From: Leucocoprinus leucothites
Lineage: Eukaryota > Basidiomycota > Agaricomycetes > Agaricales > Agaricaceae
Reading direction: 5' to 3'
DNA length: 64,000 nucleotides
NCBI GenBank assembly: GCA_013368445.1
Contig: JAACJO010000016.1
Coordinates: forward strand, 744,001 to 808,000
In this document: positions 23,706-35,023 of the stretch, piece by piece
Numbering within the stretch: the first letter of the stretch is position 1
Layout of the letters: the number at the start of each line of letters is the position of its first letter
Position numbers and translations under genes: made by a program
Notes under the pieces: generated by a model
Database searches by the model: none
What the model saw: only the letters and a program-made list of their open reading frames with translations
What the model was told of the DNA's origin: nothing

Positions 23706-24847
23706 ATGCTACCAGCCCATGCACAACCACTCGGATGGACGCCACTCGTCGACGAGGATTTCCAACATGTCGATAGTATGGACACCTACCAAGGCTACAG
23801 CCGCTCCGTCTCTCCCCTGTCTACCTCCTCTTCTTATTCTGACAATGATCAGAATCATCCTCGCAATACTAGTAACAATCGTCGCCAACATGACCCTGCG
23901 TGGGTGGCTCGCCCTCGAAACGCGTTCATCATATTCCGTTGCGAGTACTCGCAAATCCACTGCAGGCAAGGTCCACGCATTCGCCGTCCTCCAGGCACCT
24001 CCACGGAACCGACGCTTTCCAAGCGTGCGGCCATCGCTTGGAGTCAGATGAGCAGCGAGGAAAAAGCACCCTACAAAATTCGTGCCGAAAAAGAGCGTAC
24101 TGATCACGCACACAAATATCCCGAATACCGTTTTCGCCCTCAGCGTCGACCTAGTCCGAATAGAAGGCGATACAGTTTACGTCCATCCACTACCAACACC
24201 TTTCCGTACACCGGGATCAATCATGACGATAGTGAGATCCTCACTGCTCCCTTCACCCCGTTCGGAGATCCCAATTCGCGTCCTTCAACTTCTGATGGAC
24301 TTTCTATGGACGTGAACCCGGAGAGTCCATCCTCCGACTGGACGCTTCTTCCCTCTCATGAGGCACTAGACGTGGAGTCGGGTGAAATAAAACTAGCTCT
24401 GAAGGTGACTCGATTGAACGACTAACCAAAAGAACCCTGCTCACTTCTTTTTCCTGGACCCGACAGTCGGCTGAAGCCCACAGATCGAGCTACTTCAGCA
24501 GCGACACCTCAGGGTCTTGGAGCTGGTATGATTCGCCGCCCGGACCGATTCCGAGGGCTGAGTTTGTTGAGCCATACTATCACTACCTCGACCAGTCTAC
24601 TTTCTCGTTGGATAACATGGACACAGACGTAGTTACTGACCGATCCCTTTCGCAATATCAGCAGTACTCTGATACTGGCCTGGTTTGGCCTTCGCATATC
24701 CCAGCAGACTATTCAGATTTTTCTTCCTCTGAAGAGATGCTGGATGTCCTTGACTCTCCCAACGCCAACGACAGTTGCCTTCAGCAACAATCAATCACCA
24801 TTTCCACTTTTACCACCCTCGGTAATGCAGTCCTTGGAATAGTCTAA
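23706..24847 (+). CDS. HMG-box transcription factor
   Basis: Sequence-specific HMG-box (MATA_HMG/SOX type) DNA-binding protein, 359 residues from exons 23706-24404 and 24467-24847; the intron has a CTAAC branch site. The box spans about residues 66-145: ARPRNAFIIFRCEYSQIH, a basic insert, then LSKRAAIAWSQMSSEEKAPY and KERTDHAHKYPEYRFRPQRR. Ser/Thr/Pro-rich flanks and an acidic C-terminal part suggest an activation region. Basidiomycete members of this class include mating and fruiting regulators such as Pcc1 and Prf1, but no homeodomain or pheromone gene lies nearby, so a mating-type role is not supported by context. Confidence 0.85.
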
Positions 24848-25934
24848 TGTACAGCTGCCAACTGTGGAGGTTCATCCCCTTCTTTCCACTTGCCCCAAAA
24901 GGACTACCGGAATAAACCAAGTCCACTCATCATACAGACTCTTCACAACTCGCTCAATTTGACTTTCTCAATTGTATTCTTATCGGCCGATACGCTATCT
25001 ATTCCCCTGGAAAAATTCTATCGTCTAGCCAGGCCCAAGTAATTATAAGCCCTTACCAGTTATTCGCCCTGATATATCCTTAATCCTATATCGACCAATT
25101 CATCGACCGGTGTTTGTGCTTTCGCAGTTGAGTTGGATGCGAGGTGTGATAAAATTTATTCAACAAGTTCAAAAGATCATAATCAGCAACGCATGTTGCT
25201 CCGCTCGACATGTCACCGGTATCGACGATTCATATTTAGTTATAGTGCCACCAAGTCTTCTCAGTTCTTCTAAGGCACTCGTGCCCGCGTTAACCCATGA
25301 TGGTGATACGATTTGATACGATCGGGGAATCGGTCCTGACTCGACGAGAACTCTGATGGTGTGATGGTTGGTCTAACTCTCGTTCCCTTTGTTCTTCGCG
25401 TTCTTGGCAATGGCTTAGTAGAGCTAAGTAGGTGGTTCTAACAACGGCCTGTGGTCGCGGCAACAAATTTCTTGGAATTTCCTAACATCGGAACGTTCTT
25501 CTCTGCTTTAGGTGGTATAGGTACCAAGATCTAGCGCTTGTCCCGTTGATTTGCCTATTAAATGTTTGAAATTACATATCCTCGTTGAGACGCTTCGGTG
25601 ACAACTGGCAGGGTTGTCAAGTATGGGGTATTGAATTCAGCGTCATGTGTGGATAACGTAGTCAGCACAGCTTAACGAAATTTATTTGCCCATTGCCCAT
25701 CTCCATTCGTCCTCCGATTAAAGGGGTTTGATTTTGCCATTCAAGGTCAGATCACACTGCGCCACCCTACAAGTTGGGTATTGGTGCGGTTTTTGCGGAC
25801 GGATGACTAGGTTCAGGTGCAAGGGGCCACAGAATGAAGCTGGTGGAGTAATCGAGAGACGCCACAACGGACAGTCGGTGTTAATTGGGAGTCAGGTTAT
25901 AAATATAACGAGAACGCGGACAAAAGTTAAAAGT
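24848..25934. other. Intergenic, convergent 3' ends
   Basis: No coding signal recognised. The boundary of the carboxypeptidase duplication lies at about 25935. Confidence 0.5.
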
Positions 25935-25999
25935 TGTATGATCGCTACTATCACGTTGAATCTCTTCAAGTTCGTACCCAAAACCTACTTCTATCCCGC

Positions 26000-28045
26000 T
26001 CAAAGCGGAGGTATACCTTCAAGCTGTTGCTCGCGCAAGTTTATGGTCAGCGGAACATCCATTATCCATCGTGTGATTAAGTCCTGCAGTAATAATATTA
26101 GATAAGTGCCATTCAAAACAGGAGGAGAGGAACGCACCAAGGCAGCTTCAGGCTGGTCGTAGGGAACCATGTGTCTAAAAATCCGGCTTAGAAGTTATCA
26201 AGTGAAAACCGAAGAACAAACGAACCCTGCATCATGGACATTGACAAATGTGACATTTCCTGCGGAGGAGCCGTCACCTCCAGCGGTGCGAACCTCTCCT
26301 GCCTTTCGACCGGACTCAAGGACCACCCAAGGAAGATATTCGGCGCTCCTAAACTCTTCGGAGAACCGTGTTTCGAGTTTCTCAACCCATCGTTCATTGC
26401 CCTGAGACAATTTAGTACTACACTCAGCTTTAGGTGGCGGAAGAAAAACACTTACAATGTAGTTACACATCATGTCTATTATAAAGATAATCAGTCAGGT
26501 CAGTCAGGTCTTGACAGACCTAGAGCAAAGGCAATGACTTACCCGCGTTGCCAGCGTACACTAACAAGCGAATACCGTCTTCAATCAGCTCAGGGAGCAG
26601 ACTCGCAGAGTTATGCATCCCGTCGCCGTTCATAGTAAAAGCTTGATTAACTGCCATGTTACAAGACTCAAAACTCCTCTCGGGATTAACACCCAATGCA
26701 GCCTTGTGCTTTGGATCGTTCATCCATGCCTCAATCCATTGCATTTGCCTGTAGCATAGATTCCCGTCCTTCTGTCTATCGCATTTCCTCCTCACGTCAT
26801 ATGGGTTAAGACCAGTCTCTATTTGAGCAAAACAAGTCAAACACGGTCATATATTCGGGATAGTGTGAACTTACGCATAAGTGGGGCGAAAAGTTGGGTG
26901 TTGCAGTAAATATTTGCAGGGACACAGGTCAATCGCGAGTTGAATCGGTAACAGGCTTGAATGAGACGCTGGCAAGTGGGGACTTTGGTTCGCAGGGCTT
27001 GACATTGCACTCCCTCCGGATCGTCATAAATGGGGAAAGGACCGTCGCAAACGTAGTCAGGGACCGAGGCCATCTGAGTGTAAGGATCGGTGAGACCATT
27101 CGCAAGGATCACCGAAGCGAGGTTAATATGTTTAAGCCCAGGGGTAGGTGCAAGCGCGAACTGTTTGTTGGCATCGTGAATGACCTTTGCGATGTTGGGA
27201 GCGTATGTACCTCCGTAGCTCTCTGCAGCAACATGGAAAGGTTGCGTGGAGTACTGAGGGAAGCGATTCAGGAAGAGCTCAAGGAATGCGTGGACATCTT
27301 TGCCAGCAACGGGGCTAGTGCTGACGGTTGTGCCATCGTCAGCATAGGAGTAACCGACATTGACAGGTTGATCCAAGAATATGATATTTGCATGGGTGTT
27401 CCAGCTGAATGGGTTGTGGGTTGTGTTGCGACCATCGTCGGCGATGCTACAGGGTCCGAGTTCGAAAAGTAACCCGGTCGAGGAACTACATCCAGGTCCA
27501 CCGTTAAGCCAGAGTACGAGTGGAGCATCCTTTGGGGAAGTCCTTGACTCGAAGAACCTTTGGGCAATGTTAACCATGGGAATCCGATAATGACCGCGAG
27601 AAGCATACCAGAAGAAGAGGTGTTTGTCCTCAGCAATATCCAAGTAGCCAGAGTATTGTTGTACAGAGGGATCACAAAGTTTAGGCTCAGTAACTCTCAG
27701 CTTGTATGCACTTAAAGCGGGATGCGAAACGAGCTCGTCTGAGCAATTTATTGTCAACTAAGAGCCATTTATCCTTGAAGCAGTCAACTCACAAAGTAGG
27801 TTGTCTTGCTTGATGTATTCCTTCCCAGCATGCATCCACTTCTGCATATTGAGTTTTCCCTTCAGGATTGCTTTCTTACTATCTTCGAGATAGTCGAACA
27901 CAGAATCTTTCCAGCCATTCCCAAGCCCAAGGTTGCCTGGTAATGGACTCTGGTTGAGGACGACCTGTGCCTCGTCAAATGGTGCAGCTGAAGCGAGAGA
28001 GCAACAGAGGGAGAGAAATGCAAGAAGAGATGGCTTGAACTTCAT
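26000..28045 (-). CDS. Serine carboxypeptidase (S10), copy A
   Basis: Secreted or vacuolar carboxypeptidase Y-type peptidase, 569 residues. Exons 28045-27793, 27738-26875, 26818-26543, 26475-26456, 26401-26226, 26174-26138 and 26083-26000. A signal peptide (MKFKPSLLAFLSLCCSLASA) and a propeptide of about 80 residues precede the catalytic domain. The oxyanion block is LWLNGGPGCSSSTGL. The nucleophile Ser is in HVAAESYGG, where Ala replaces the usual Gly before Glu. Asp is in LVYAGNADMMCNY and His in GHMVPYDQPEAAL. It cleaves C-terminal residues of peptides. Relative to copy B it has nine extra bases before the stop, so it ends IPPL. Convergent with the HMG gene. Confidence 0.92.
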
Positions 28046-28054
28046 GGTATATAG

Positions 28055-28072
28055 GAGACAGTCAACTGTCTC
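28055..28072 (-). promoter_or_regulatory. Near-palindrome in the 5' UTR of carboxypeptidase A
   Basis: GAGACAGT, two bases, ACTGTCTC, about 10 bases before the start codon. The same 18 bases occur at the same place in copy B (57182-57199). Could be a protein-binding site or a short mRNA hairpin near the start codon. Confidence 0.5.
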
Positions 28073-28167
28073 AAAGTACGAAGTAGGGTGAAGAGACTGA
28101 CGTCGTACTGAACAGTACAACCCCTCCCATGACTCTGCGCGCAGCGCTATGTCATATGACATGAGGC

Positions 28168-30118
28168 AATATGTTTCACGTGATACATAGTCAAATGAAT
28201 GATCTAGCGCTTACTAGCAGTAATTCGTTTCATGTTTAAGTATCGCTGTCACAACATAATAGCTGTTCTCTCACCTGGAGAAATGGACTGGAATTTCTTG
28301 CATCATACATCTAATACTTTAACTCAGGAGAAGGAAAACTACCAAAAATAATCCAAAGCATCACACAGGTTCAGGCTCCCCCCAGTTATTATAGCGCCCT
28401 TCTTCCACCAGCCATGAGCGTACTGCGCCGAGCGAGGGCCAGAAGAGACCATTGTCCTAAGGAAGGCATGGACATGAACGCGTCGGATTATAATGGTTCT
28501 TCATAGCTAGCTTGGAAAATCGAGACCTTTCTTTGCGGACAATCGTATTCAAGGTATCTCTGGATACATCAAAAAGAACTTGGGCTGCAAGTTATCTTTC
28601 TAGGGATATGTATATCCATTAAAGACCATGAGAACCCATCGGTGATTCTGGGGACCCGGGCCGCTACTTATTGTGCATGTAACCATAGGGCCTCTCCCTG
28701 CCATAATTGAGGATGCAAATCCATACCATGACCCCGGTTTGAGACCAAAGTTGCCGCCCTAGATGTGGCCGGGGATTCGTATCAAGCGGGGCTGCTTTTA
28801 TTCACACCCATAGACTCTAGTTGCGCCTTCGGAGCCTTGACTCCCAGGAGCGACTGTTACATGGCGCTTGACGTGAAGCTACTGTAGGACTGCAATGACT
28901 CGACACGTGAATATCTCTTACTAGCTCTCGATGACTAGCTGGGCCCACTTAAAGCCAGTAGCAGGTCCAATTTGAAGTAAGAAAAATGCTGAGTGGCTCA
29001 CCGTTTTAACGAAGTCGCCTCTTGCGTGCCCCATTCGTACCATGATCTATCTATGCAAATCATTTATGCCAGGTAGCATTCAGGGAACCAACGAGAGGCC
29101 GCAACAGTTGAAAAACTACATATTCGCCTCCATTTTACACCTTTTCCTTGCCCCGAAAAAAAATCCCTGCCATTCGGGATCTTTGTCGCATTTCTATTGA
29201 ATTCTGGCTAGTAGTGAACCTTAACAGGCGCTTTGAGAGCGAAGAGACACAAATGCGAATAATGAGGACGATGAAAATCAAGTCGGCAATCACAACCCGC
29301 AACCCCATTTTACTATGCGAGACAGTTTCAAAAATACCTGTGAAAGATGTTTAAGATCGGAGGACCTGTACGCAGGCAGCTGCGCCACATATCGTTTATC
29401 ACCCGATATGAACACCGTGGCCTTGAAGCTATCTCAGCCACAGGTATTTATCCCGCCTGGCTCAAACGATGTGTCGGGCTGTGGGGGAACTAACAGGCAA
29501 CAAAGGCAGCGAATGGTCCCTTGATGTGGAGATTTGATCGTGCAAATCGTACGATCTACTAAGGTCCATTTACATTCGAATCTATTGCCTCTGGAAGGAT
29601 TAGCGAGGAACCCTGTCGGGGAACATGGACACACGGCAATTTCGCTACTCGAGTACGGGTGTGCAAAACGATCAATCATTCGATGATCGTCTTCAGATTT
29701 TGGACAGTCCATCGCACTCCAAGGCACTCTATGAAAGCCTATCTTCGATATCCCCTTCAACTAACCGGTGATCAGCCATGTACATATTGAATTGAGCGGC
29801 AGTGGAAATTAATCGGCTCATTGGGCCCTCGCCTTTTCTTGATCCCCATGACATTTGTCGCAAGGATGGTAAGCTCGATTTTCGTTATTCGCTCCCTTAT
29901 TTTGACCCCAGTATTTTTCCTTGAGTTCCTTGAGAGATCTCAAGGATGAACACTGAGATTTGGGGGATACGTCCCAATCACGCCTGGATCAGACCAATGG
30001 GCGCAAATAGAATTTATAGTGTCCGGATGTACACCCGGACAGCTAGTCACGAGCTCGTAGCTAGTACATAGGTTTCCAACTCTATTGATGTCCTTCAATA
30101 GAGGGGTGGTATACGCAG
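28168..30118. other. Long gene-free stretch between carboxypeptidase A and ALG2
   Basis: Nearly 2 kb with only short frames and no recognised protein, RNA or transposon. The left part is the promoter of carboxypeptidase A. The minus-strand frame 29434-29760 encodes a cysteine-containing peptide without recognisable similarity and is not called. Confidence 0.45.
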
Positions 30119-31803
30119 TCACCAAAAGAGGGCAGAGAGGAGAACGGAAGAGAATAGGACGGTGAGACCAAGTAATAAGACCACAAGCTTGAAGTGAGGA
30201 TCATGAACGTTCCCAAGTGAGACAGCCTCCAGTAAAGCCTTCTCAATCCCACGTGACATCGCATCCAAGCTGAACAACTCGCGTGCTCTCTGTCGCCCGC
30301 GATTAGAGAGAGCCTCCTTGTCGTGAGTTGAAATAGCAAGGATATCTTGCAAGGTTTCGGCCCACACCTCCGGGTCTGGTGGGCGCAGCCAGCCAGTACG
30401 TGAATCGGCTGGACTGTCAACAATGCTCTCAGTAGGACCTCCGCTGTTGCACGCTAGTATTGGAACTCCGCAGACCATTGCTTCGACCGGTCCAATGCCG
30501 AAGTGTTCATTAGCCGGAGTATACAAGAGAATTCTCGTAGAAGGATCGTTGAGCAATGCAGTGCGTTGTGCGGTCGTAAAATTGAGAAGGAAGAGAATGT
30601 CGGGTGAGGGTGGTTTAGTGTGGTCGGGAATTGGAACGGTTGATATTGTAGGTGCCTCGAGGGTATATGTCAAGGAATGCAGTCTTGCTAGCTCTATCAG
30701 GGAATCCAAAGTTTCGATATTATCCCGTAATCTAGGATCGTAGCCACCTAAAAGATAGGTCAGGCTAAACTTACTGGACAAGTGCACATCACACACCTGC
30801 AAGGACCAGGCGCAAGCCTTCAATGCTCGGGGTCTTCTTTAGACGGGCGAAGGCCTCAACCGCCAGTGCAGCATTCTTTTTCTTCTCAAAGCGATTCAGC
30901 GAGAGGAGGGTAGGTCTTGTTCTTTACACCAGTTGTCAGGCCATGGCCACACTCGTGATAACATTTCGTCCACGCACGATGATATTTTTGTGATTTCTGG
31001 ATCGGTCGCGTCCACTTCAGACACATAGGCTTGAATATTAATCCCAGGGTATACAACCTCCGGGTTGTGCTTAATTGAGGGGAAATAGGACTTAAATACG
31101 CGGGCAGTAAACTTGGAATTTGCAAGGATGACATCGGCTTGTCCTGTTGAGAACGAAATTAGGAGGAGATACTAAGGTCAAATTTCATTTAACGTACTAG
31201 TGGTCACCTCTTCCAGCAAGTCCATAGGATAGCGATACATCCTTTTCAACAGACTTCCCTGCACCTTCACTAGGTTTCCATCTACAAAAGCCCCGTTGGC
31301 GAGCAGTTTGTCAGGGAAGTGACAGTAGAAAACCACCCGGATTTTGCCAATACTGCGAAGGAAAGGAACGCAAGTCGAGAGTTGATCGACAAAGAACACG
31401 TCGTATGAAGGTGCCCGACGAGAGAGAAGGTGTGTGATTAGGTGTAGTTGTCGTGCATGTGCACAGAGGATATGGAACTTTCCCCCAATTGATCTGGGAA
31501 ATGGTGGTTTAATGTAGTGAACTTTGAGGCTTCCTAAAATCCATTAACTATGGACCTTAGTTTGAGTCGAGTTCAAAGCATACGTACCATCCTTTGTTTC
31601 CTCGAAACAATGATTCGGGTCCCAGTGTGAGGTATATATGTCGACATGGTGGCCCAAACGTTGGAGACCGAGAGCAGCATCAACTACCAAGCGTTCTGCT
31701 CCACCTGAGTAGATTTCAGCACCTTATGTATTAAGTGAATGACGAATATACCAATGCCTAGGTCAGGGTGAAGAAATGCTATCCGGAGAGGTCCTTTCGA
31801 CAT
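30119..31803 (-). CDS. ALG2: ALG2 alpha-1,3/1,6-mannosyltransferase
   Basis: Glycosyltransferase family 4 enzyme that adds the second and third mannose to the dolichol-linked N-glycan precursor on the cytosolic face of the ER. Six exons (31803-31752, 31704-31588, 31533-31198, 31143-30978, 30915-30797, 30747-30119) give 472 residues, the usual length. N-terminal donor loop [20 protein letters not shown]; middle block [11 protein letters not shown] and [10 protein letters not shown]; then [11 protein letters not shown] and [16 protein letters not shown]. The GT4 E-x7-E motif is [22 protein letters not shown]-terminal hydrophobic segment ([19 protein letters not shown]) anchors it. The intron between exons 4 and 5 must be spliced from GTGCGT at 30977 to keep frame. 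Confidence 0.93.
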
Positions 31804-32154
31804 TGCCAAAATGGTCCACGTCGATGGTGATCTGGTTAAGGAAAGCTGAGGTCATTGTATATAAGTGTTTGTTCTCGGCCATTCCAAGGTGCGGTGAGCG
31901 AACTGGTACTACGACTCGACCTTTGAGAGTACAATGTTGATATAGCATTGTCATAAGTATCATTTTTATCATTGAGCGTGAGCCGAAAAGAAGAGTGCAA
32001 GCAAATACGAGCGGTTGGCCTCAAAGTGGTCACATCTGGACCAATGACACCATCTTCTGACGACTTTGTCGGAGAACAGCGGGGAGCCTGACCTTTAGAT
32101 CTTCAACTCTTCTCCCCTCTTCTACGAGCGACTATACCTCTTAAACTCAGAAAG
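31804..32154. promoter_or_regulatory. Shared divergent promoter, ALG2 and DOPA dioxygenase-like gene
   Basis: 351 bases separate two start codons facing away from each other. Pyrimidine-rich leader lies toward 32155. No specific operator identified. Confidence 0.5.
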
Positions 32155-33198
32155 ATGAGCCGGGTTTCTTGGCACCCAGAACCTCAGACGGACCTTAAGA
32201 TTGTCCTCGACTCCGAGATTAAGTACGAGCCACTTGCTTAAAGGAGTCCCTCTGACCTAACGTTTAAATCAAAATTCAAACCTTTCCCGACCGGCTTGCC
32301 GTCAGGGAGTGGCATTTCCGTGAGTGGAAGGCAACACCGAATGCAAGAACAATATATACTAACTCTTGGGCGCTAGACATATACTTTCACCAGAACAACA
32401 CCGAGGAACATCAAGCGGCACTGAAGCTTCGCGATGCTGTTCTTCGTCTTCGACGAGACGGCGCATTCGTTGCTGTACCTCTATTCCGTGTTAACACCAG
32501 CCCCATTGGGCCGCACCCCGTCGGTCAGTATCAGTACCCAGCTCGCAAGGATATGCAAAATGATCTTGTCTCGCCTAACGCTTGACTTTTCCGGATCTCG
32601 CCTTTGAAAGGTTCATATGAGATCTGGTGCCCTTCCGAGACCTTCTCTGCAGTCTTTTCATATATGTGCCTCAATAGAGGCAACCTGAGGTGCGTCTATT
32701 TCTTCACTTGAAGTCTCAAACACCAACAGCGCCTGTTGTAGTGTTCTGATCCATCCTCTGACACGAGAACAGGTAAGGAATAATCTCATTGGAAACTCTG
32801 ATGCATTCCATTAACAAGGTGGTGACTTCTTCTAGCGAACGTGAGTTCATTTTCAAGACAGGATTTCTCAAGAGGATCTTATTCACAGTTGTCTACAGGG
32901 ACCACGAACACCGAGTCTCGTGGTTAGGGCAGCCTTATCCCCTCGATCTCTCAACACTCCCAGTCTATTCAGAGGAGCTACCTACTCAGTATTCTGCACT
33001 GAGTATGTTGCTTGCTTCCCCCAGCAAGTTACCACCCGTGTCTCAAACTGATTCCTGACATTAGGGCTGGGATACTCTGCACCACCAACACTCAGCATTG
33101 AGGATCGTCTCAAAATCGGCGCAAATATAGAAACTATCTTGTCCGCCGACAAAGAGGCTGCAAAGGCACCGCCCAGGGAATCAAACGCCTTTCAGTGA
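32155..33198 (+). CDS. DOPA 4,5-dioxygenase-like protein
   Basis: Small extradiol-type dioxygenase of the DOPA 4,5-dioxygenase family, known from betalain pigment formation in Amanita muscaria but widespread in fungi and bacteria. Eight exons (32155-32222, 32306-32319, 32377-32523, 32611-32689, 32742-32772, 32836-32840, 32899-33002, 33065-33198) give 193 residues. Family motifs: EWHFHIYFHQNN with the metal-ligand type histidines, VNTSPIGPHPVGSYEIWCP, and LSVLIHPLTREQ followed by DHEHRVSWLGQPYPLDL. Exon 6 is only five bases (CGAAC); without it the frame breaks before DHEHR. Actual substrate here is unknown. It converges on the PRPP synthetase gene. Confidence 0.87.
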
Positions 33199-33459
33199 TC
33201 AGCTTGAACGAAATGGAGTCTCATGTATTTTTAACGAAAACGAAACCTGGACATATGCAATCTTATTTTGTGATGATTTAACGAACAATCCGGATGCGTA
33301 CGAGTACACTAAAGTGGGTAAGTGCGATCAAGTAATATGTCCATCCGAAAGCATTGCTATATGAAAGTGATCTGTAAGTGCATTCTACGATAATATCCCG
33401 AAAACCAGTCTGTGGATGGAGTAAAATACAAGAAAGGAAAACGTCTAGCAGAAGGTAGC

Positions 33460-34798
33460 CTAAACTATGGCAATGCTTGATGTCTCCGCCCACTCGCCGA
33501 AGAGGAGGCTGATACTCTCGCCGTTATGAGTCCTACGAATACTTTCGGCAATAGTTGGGCTGATGTCAATGGTGACCAATTTCGCACACAAGTCCTGATG
33601 TTGCTTTTGGGGAATGGTGTTGGTAACCTAGAATCGTGAGTACTTACTCGCTTTTCCAAAGGTGAGATTAAAACATACCACAAGTCGCTCAATGGGTAGT
33701 TCATCAATCAGGCTCATGTTGGTTTCTGAAAGAAGTCCTGAATAGCAATTTAAGTCGGGAATATTAGCTTCAAGCGCTTATTGGTCGTACCATGTGATAT
33801 CAGAGCATGGACTGATCTGGCGCCGTTCTCTTGCAAGGTCCTGGCTGCAAGTGTAAGGGTGGTTCCACTGTCGATCATGTCATCAACGAGGATCGCAACC
33901 TTACACAGTGTCAGTTGATGCACAGCAGCAATTCAGGACTGAGAGATTACATACCTTATCCTTCACGTCTCCAACAAGAATCTCCATTCGTTCTGGAGCA
34001 GTTTGCGACTTCCCTTCTCGTTTCCGATGGGTCAGGGCGAATTCGATCCCGAGCTTGTCTGCCATCGTGGTTGCACTGAGCGCGGAGTTTAGGGCCATCG
34101 AATGCCAGGAATGCATAGCCAAAATTGCTCACCGCTTAGCACCGCCAGCGTCCGGACTAACAACAATGCCGTTCTCCCACCCGGGAATACTCCGTTTGAT
34201 GTACGAGATCATCAACGGTTCTGACCAAAGGTTGTCCACAGGGATGTCGAAGAAGCCTTGGATCTGGCTTGCATGAAGATCCATGGTGATGACATGGTCA
34301 CATCCTGCGACTACAAGCATGTTTGCCACCAGCTTCGCTGTGATCGGTGCCCTAGACTTGTCTTTTTTATCCATCCGAGCGTAAGGGAAACATGGAATGA
34401 CAGCGGTGATCCTGCGGGCAGACGCAGTTTTGCATGCAGAAATGAGAATGAGGAGTTCCATGAAATTGTCATTAACATCGCTGCAGCCGGACTGGATAAT
34501 GAAGACATCTTCATCACGGACAGACTCGGATATTTTGACGCTGGTTTCGCCATTGGAGAACTTTCTGACTGTGACGGGGACGAGTGGGACGTTCAGCCTG
34601 ATAGTGTCAACAATCACAATTCGATGGACAGCGGTTCAGGTTCCAACTCCTGGAGGCGACTCAAAAGAGCTCACCGCTCGGCCACAGCTTGGGCGAGCTC
34701 AGGGTGGCTATTGCCTAACGGAATAGATGAGTTCTGGACACCAGAGGCGACGAGGAGGACGCACCCGCCAAGATACGGATAGAGTTGTTGTGATACAT
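33460..34798 (-). CDS. Ribose-phosphate pyrophosphokinase (PRPP synthetase)
   Basis: Makes PRPP from ribose 5-phosphate and ATP for purine, pyrimidine, histidine and tryptophan synthesis. Seven exons (34798-34765, 34714-34675, 34597-34133, 34075-33955, 33899-33791, 33737-33679, 33627-33460) give 331 residues. Start [20 protein letters not shown]; then [20 protein letters not shown]; the catalytic loop and ATP region [51 protein letters not shown]; and the PRPP-binding loop [13 protein letters not shown]. No large insertion such as that in yeast Prs1 or Prs5 is present, so it resembles the compact Prs2-4 type. It ends 262 bases from the dioxygenase-like gene. Confidence 0.93.
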
Positions 34799-35023
34799 GC
34801 TGGATGAAGAGAAAGACAATAAGTTAGAGCATGAACAGGGGGGGGACGTGGTTGGAATGAAAAGTGGTGCTTTGCGGAGGAACAAAAATTATCATCAGTA
34901 TTAGATCATTGGTATTTGTTCCGCACAAATAAAATCACAGCCACAGCACTTCGCTTCGTGTCAAAACCGGTGTACCCTATTGGTCTAAGAACACACGTTG
35001 ACATTCAACTCAGTACAGATCTA

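Larger units (their letters stand above)
25935..28167 (-). repeat. Inverted duplicate, carboxypeptidase copy A
   Basis: About 2.2 kb that matches 57081-59303 in opposite orientation, including introns, about 120 bases of promoter and about 65 bases of 3' flank. Similarity stops abruptly after the shared GATCATACA at the 3' side and near GCCTCAT at the 5' side. Confidence 0.88.

Noticed and set aside
23706..24847. Mating-type locus around the HMG-box gene.
   Set aside because: Basidiomycete mating loci carry homeodomain or pheromone/receptor genes; none is nearby, and HMG-box factors are common elsewhere.
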